From Viscum album (lineage: Eukaryota > Streptophyta > Magnoliopsida > Santalales > Viscaceae), in NCBI GenBank assembly GCA_963277665.1, contig OY728163.1:1906940644-1907004643 (forward strand): a stretch of DNA of 64,000 nt, read 5' to 3'. This document shows positions 60,957 to 64,000 of the stretch, in pieces; position 1 is the first letter of the stretch; each line of letters opens with the position of its first letter. The translations under genes and the position numbers were made by a program. Below the pieces are notes generated by a model, which had not been told where the DNA came from, ran no database searches, and saw only the letters and a program-made list of their open reading frames with translations.

Positions 60957-61209
60957 AATTTTTCACACCACAACCTTTTAAATTATTTTATTTTATTATT
61001 TCATGGCTTTGGTTAGCCTCATCATGGTGTAGGTTGACTACATGTTAGAAAATTTTGATATTTGAGGTTTTTAAGGTTTTTGGTGGGTTTTAGATCAGTG
61101 CACGAGCACTGCACGGTGGGTGTTAACTGTGTGGTCGGGCTGGATGCCCCTATAGTTACCCATTACATAAAATAATAAAACTTAATGAGAATGAAATAAA
61201 TTAAATGTT

Positions 61210-61550
61210 TAAGCATAATAATAATAATAACATTGTTTCGTAGATAAAAATGTATTTTTAATTGTTAATGATATTATTATCATCAAAATGGATATAAATA
61301 TAATTATTATTCGGTTGTTATTAATATTTTTATTATAAAAAAATGAATAAAATTATGATTGTCATTATTATTATTATTATTTTTGTTATTATTATTACCA
61401 TCATGAAAATTAATGGCATTGTTATGATTAAATAATTTTTAAAATTATTATTAATATTGTCATTAAAATTTTGTTATTATTATTGTTATTAAAATTATTA
61501 TTATTATTATCATTATTATTATTAGCATATTTTTTTATTTTTTTATTATT
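61210..61550. repeat. TTA/ATT microsatellite-rich tract (3' LTR)
   Basis: Counterpart of 55740-56090, with different repeat counts. Confidence 0.85.
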
Positions 61551-61574
61551 AATTTTATTTTTTAAAATGTTTTA

Positions 61575-61985
61575 ATCATCACCCCTATTTTCATTATTCC
61601 CCACGCTCCCCCCTCTCTCCCATTTATTCCCTTTATTTTTTTATTCCCTCTCTCTCCAATCACCCATTCCCCTTATTCTCTCATGCCTCCCCTATCTCTC
61701 CCCATTACTACCTTCTTTATTATTTATTTTATTTTATTCCCAACACACCACTCTTCCCATTAACTTCCCGCACACACCATTCTCCCCCATTATCCCCTCA
61801 TGCTCACTCCTCCCCTTATCCCCTCACGGACTCACCCCATCTACTCATTAATTCATTTTTTATATACCTCTCTCCACTCACCCCTCTTTCCCCATATTCT
61901 CTCAGGCACATCTTGTCCTCATTATCCCTCACACATTCCCTCCTCCCCTCCGGCACTCCTTCCAGCAGCCACTCCTCTCTTCGGC
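61575..61985. repeat. Pyrimidine-rich block in the 3' LTR
   Basis: Counterpart of 56105-56500, same C/T-only character. Confidence 0.75.
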
Positions 61986-64000
61986 GGTTCCTTCTAGTAA
62001 GTTCTCTTCCCATATTCTCATGTTTTCACTCAATTTATTGGGTTTCCATGTGGGGTTTATTTTTGGGTGAAACCAAAATGTTAGGTTCAAAATTTATCTC
62101 GGGTTTCCTTTGGACTTATGGTGTGTGTTTTGTCCGTGGAGCACTGTTCTTCCTCCCATTGAAGTTTCATTCCAATTGCACGATGTTTTTGTAGGTGTTT
62201 CCAACATTTTTCTTTCTAAAACACTCCACGAGAAGTTGTGTGTTTTCATTTAATTTTTAAATGTCTTTTTCACCTATAATATATCTATGGATTTATGTGA
62301 ATGATGATTTTGTGTTAGTAAAATTTACTAAAAATAGGTTTTTAAAGGAAATTTTGTGAAATAATTAGGTTTATTTCACCTAGGGTTATTGTTTAAAATG
62401 TTATTATTCTTTAATTTCAAATTGGGGATTTTTTATGAGATTTTAGCATTGATTATGGTGGGATGATTGTTTATTGTTTGTGGTCTTGATTTGTTGTGTA
62501 TGTTTTGGTAATGATTTATCTTGTTAAATTTGTTAACATGTCATAAAAAGGGTTTTATGGTTATAGTGGGATTTTTTTGTGTTATTTAAATATTATGGAT
62601 GGTTGGGTGTTATTTTAAAGAAAATGTTGATTTTTTGGAATTGGTTTTTGGGTGTTCCTTGAAATATTGTTTTCCTAAATGTGGTTTAAAATGGAATCCC
62701 ATGGGGAGGTATGCCCATTTGGCTTTTGGTGTGTGTGTTTTTTGAAATGTTTGACTTAAGGGGATATCAGGCATTGCACACATTAAGAATCTTTTAGAAA
62801 TGGTTTGTAAATGTTTTTTTAAAGTATTTGGGTTTGTAATCATAAATTCCCGGTTGTCATGTTTTTAGAGTTGCATTTTTTTAAATGTGGAAAGGCTTGT
62901 TTAGAAAATTATTGGGGAGGTGGAGTTCCTCATGGTTTTTGATGTGATTTGGAAATATATGGTTTGCATAAGTTTTCAACAATGAGTTTGTGATGTGAAA
63001 GTGGTGGTTTATGAAATGCGATGATTTGTTAGGTTAATGAATTGTGTAAGTGGAATCATGTGATTAGGATCTTCTTTGAGAGAAAAAGGGAAACCCGGGT
63101 ATCTAGATGGGCAGACGTGTACTAGTATGCTAGTGTTATCATGGGGTTTTCCCCTATTTCACATAGAATGTTTGACGATGAAAACCCTAACTAAACTATG
63201 ATTATGATGAGGATAGAGAGCACTAGGTTATGGGTATGTTCCCTACTAGTGGCTCGTGCATGAGAACAGATATTACTATGGTTTCTCTTACACTGAGATA
63301 CAAGGTACCTAGGGCCCATAGCTAGCTAGTGCCTATAATTGTTCTTGTTACTAGTGATCAATAACTATATTTCACCTCCCATTAGCATACGGTAGGTTCA
63401 GTTGGTAATTTTAAATGTAAGTGTTTTATATTTAAAGATGCATTCTTTGAAAATGTATTCAATTTAATGTTTTTCCATTTATAATTGTTACTAGTATTTT
63501 TTGGTTTGGGTTTTTGTAATCAAATGGTAGTTTCCAGGAAAAATGGATGGTGATGTGTGTTAGACTTTAAAGTGGTGAAGTTGTGGTTTTTTAATAAAAT
63601 GTGAAAGATCTATTTTTATAATTTTATTTCAAAATAGTGTTAATGGACTATTTTGGGAAAGGAAAAAACATGGAATCTATGGTGATTGGCCACTGAGCTG
63701 TTAGCTCACACCATATATTTACCACTCGGTCTCGGAAGACCCAACCTATTTTGTAGGTTCAACATTTGTTCAGGTTTCCTAGCTCAAGAGATCTTGGTTG
63801 GAGAGAGCATGGTCTTTCGATTGGAGGTGACCAAGATGTCACATAGAGATAGTGGTAGCTTGGTCTAATTTTATTTTTGTTCTCAGTTTCTTTTTGGATG
63901 TTTTAGTTTTTAGCCTTTTTAGTTACATGTTGTATATGGTTTAACTTTTTATTTATTTATATTCAGTTGTGGGTTGTTGTTGTGTGCTAATTTTGATTAT

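Larger units (their letters stand above)
55500..64000 (+). mobile_element. Chromovirus-like LTR element with short interior, cut by window end
   Basis: A 3.2-kb LTR (about 55500-58699) is repeated from about 60957 to the window end, and a 2.26-kb interior lies between. The sequence TGGTATCAGAGG at 58702-58713 is a near-perfect initiator tRNA-Met primer binding site and sets plus orientation. The interior has a gag-like start (ATGCCACCCAGAAAG at 59663) but only decayed coding sequence and no pol domain. The second LTR lacks about the last 165 bp. The right target duplication is outside the window. The plan matches the two other gene-poor elements in this window. Confidence 0.85.
60957..64000 (+). 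repeat. 3' LTR of the third element, truncated by the window
   Basis: Begins TTTTTCACACCACAACC, the counterpart of TTATCACACCCCAAC at 55504-55518. Alignment reaches the final base, which matches about 58535 of the 5' LTR. Moderate divergence and small indels indicate an older insertion. Confidence 0.85.

Overview
The window is nuclear DNA from a flowering plant with a large, repeat-rich genome. No host gene could be supported. The evidence is an angiosperm-style mix of LTR retrotransposons: an Athila-type Ty3/gypsy element, several chromovirus (Tekay/Del-like) LTR elements, and Ty1/copia debris including a Sirevirus-like LTR. These lie in very AT-rich, degenerate filler. I cannot name the species from sequence alone.

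Layout. (1) 1-6199: the 3' part of a plus-strand copia-like, possibly Sirevirus-like element: a broken ORF with several zinc-knuckle relics, a cluster of three G5 polypurine tracts, then an LTR of about 4 kb with a TATA box. (2) 6240-10567: a minus-strand, heavily decayed copia element (gag, zinc knuckle, GAG-pre-integrase, integrase, reverse transcriptase) whose 5' LTR begins at 10568. (3) 10853-19364: an LTR element inserted into that copia LTR, with two LTRs of exactly 3431 bp, TSD AATTC, a primer binding site and a polypurine tract, but no recognisable protein genes in its 1650-bp interior (LARD-like). (4) 25182-36077: a structurally complete minus-strand Athila element, TSD CTCCA, whose gag-pol lies in one reading frame broken by five stop codons. 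(5) 38426-50180: a minus-strand giant-LTR element, TSD CAACC, LTRs of 4729 and 4776 bp around a 2250-bp interior that holds only a broken chromovirus-type gag (TR-GAG-like). (6) 55500-64000: a third chromovirus-like element, plus strand, with a 3.2-kb LTR, a short interior with a gag start relic, and a second LTR that runs off the window. The stretches 19370-25176, 36083-38420 and 50186-55499 are AT-rich and mostly unreadable.

How the parts relate. Three of the elements (3, 5, 6) share one plan: very long LTRs, a tRNA-iMet-like primer binding site, a short interior and no pol. They would need enzymes supplied in trans by an autonomous relative that is not in this window. Despite almost unrelated LTR sequence, all three carry a corresponding motif near the 3' end of the LTR (an ACTG-type start, then a palindrome or short spacer, then TCACNC). 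That shared motif, together with the internal tandem arrays of the LTRs (about 200-bp units in element 3, 51-bp units in element 5), is the most interesting signal here. No RNA genes, CRISPR arrays or bacterial-type features were seen.
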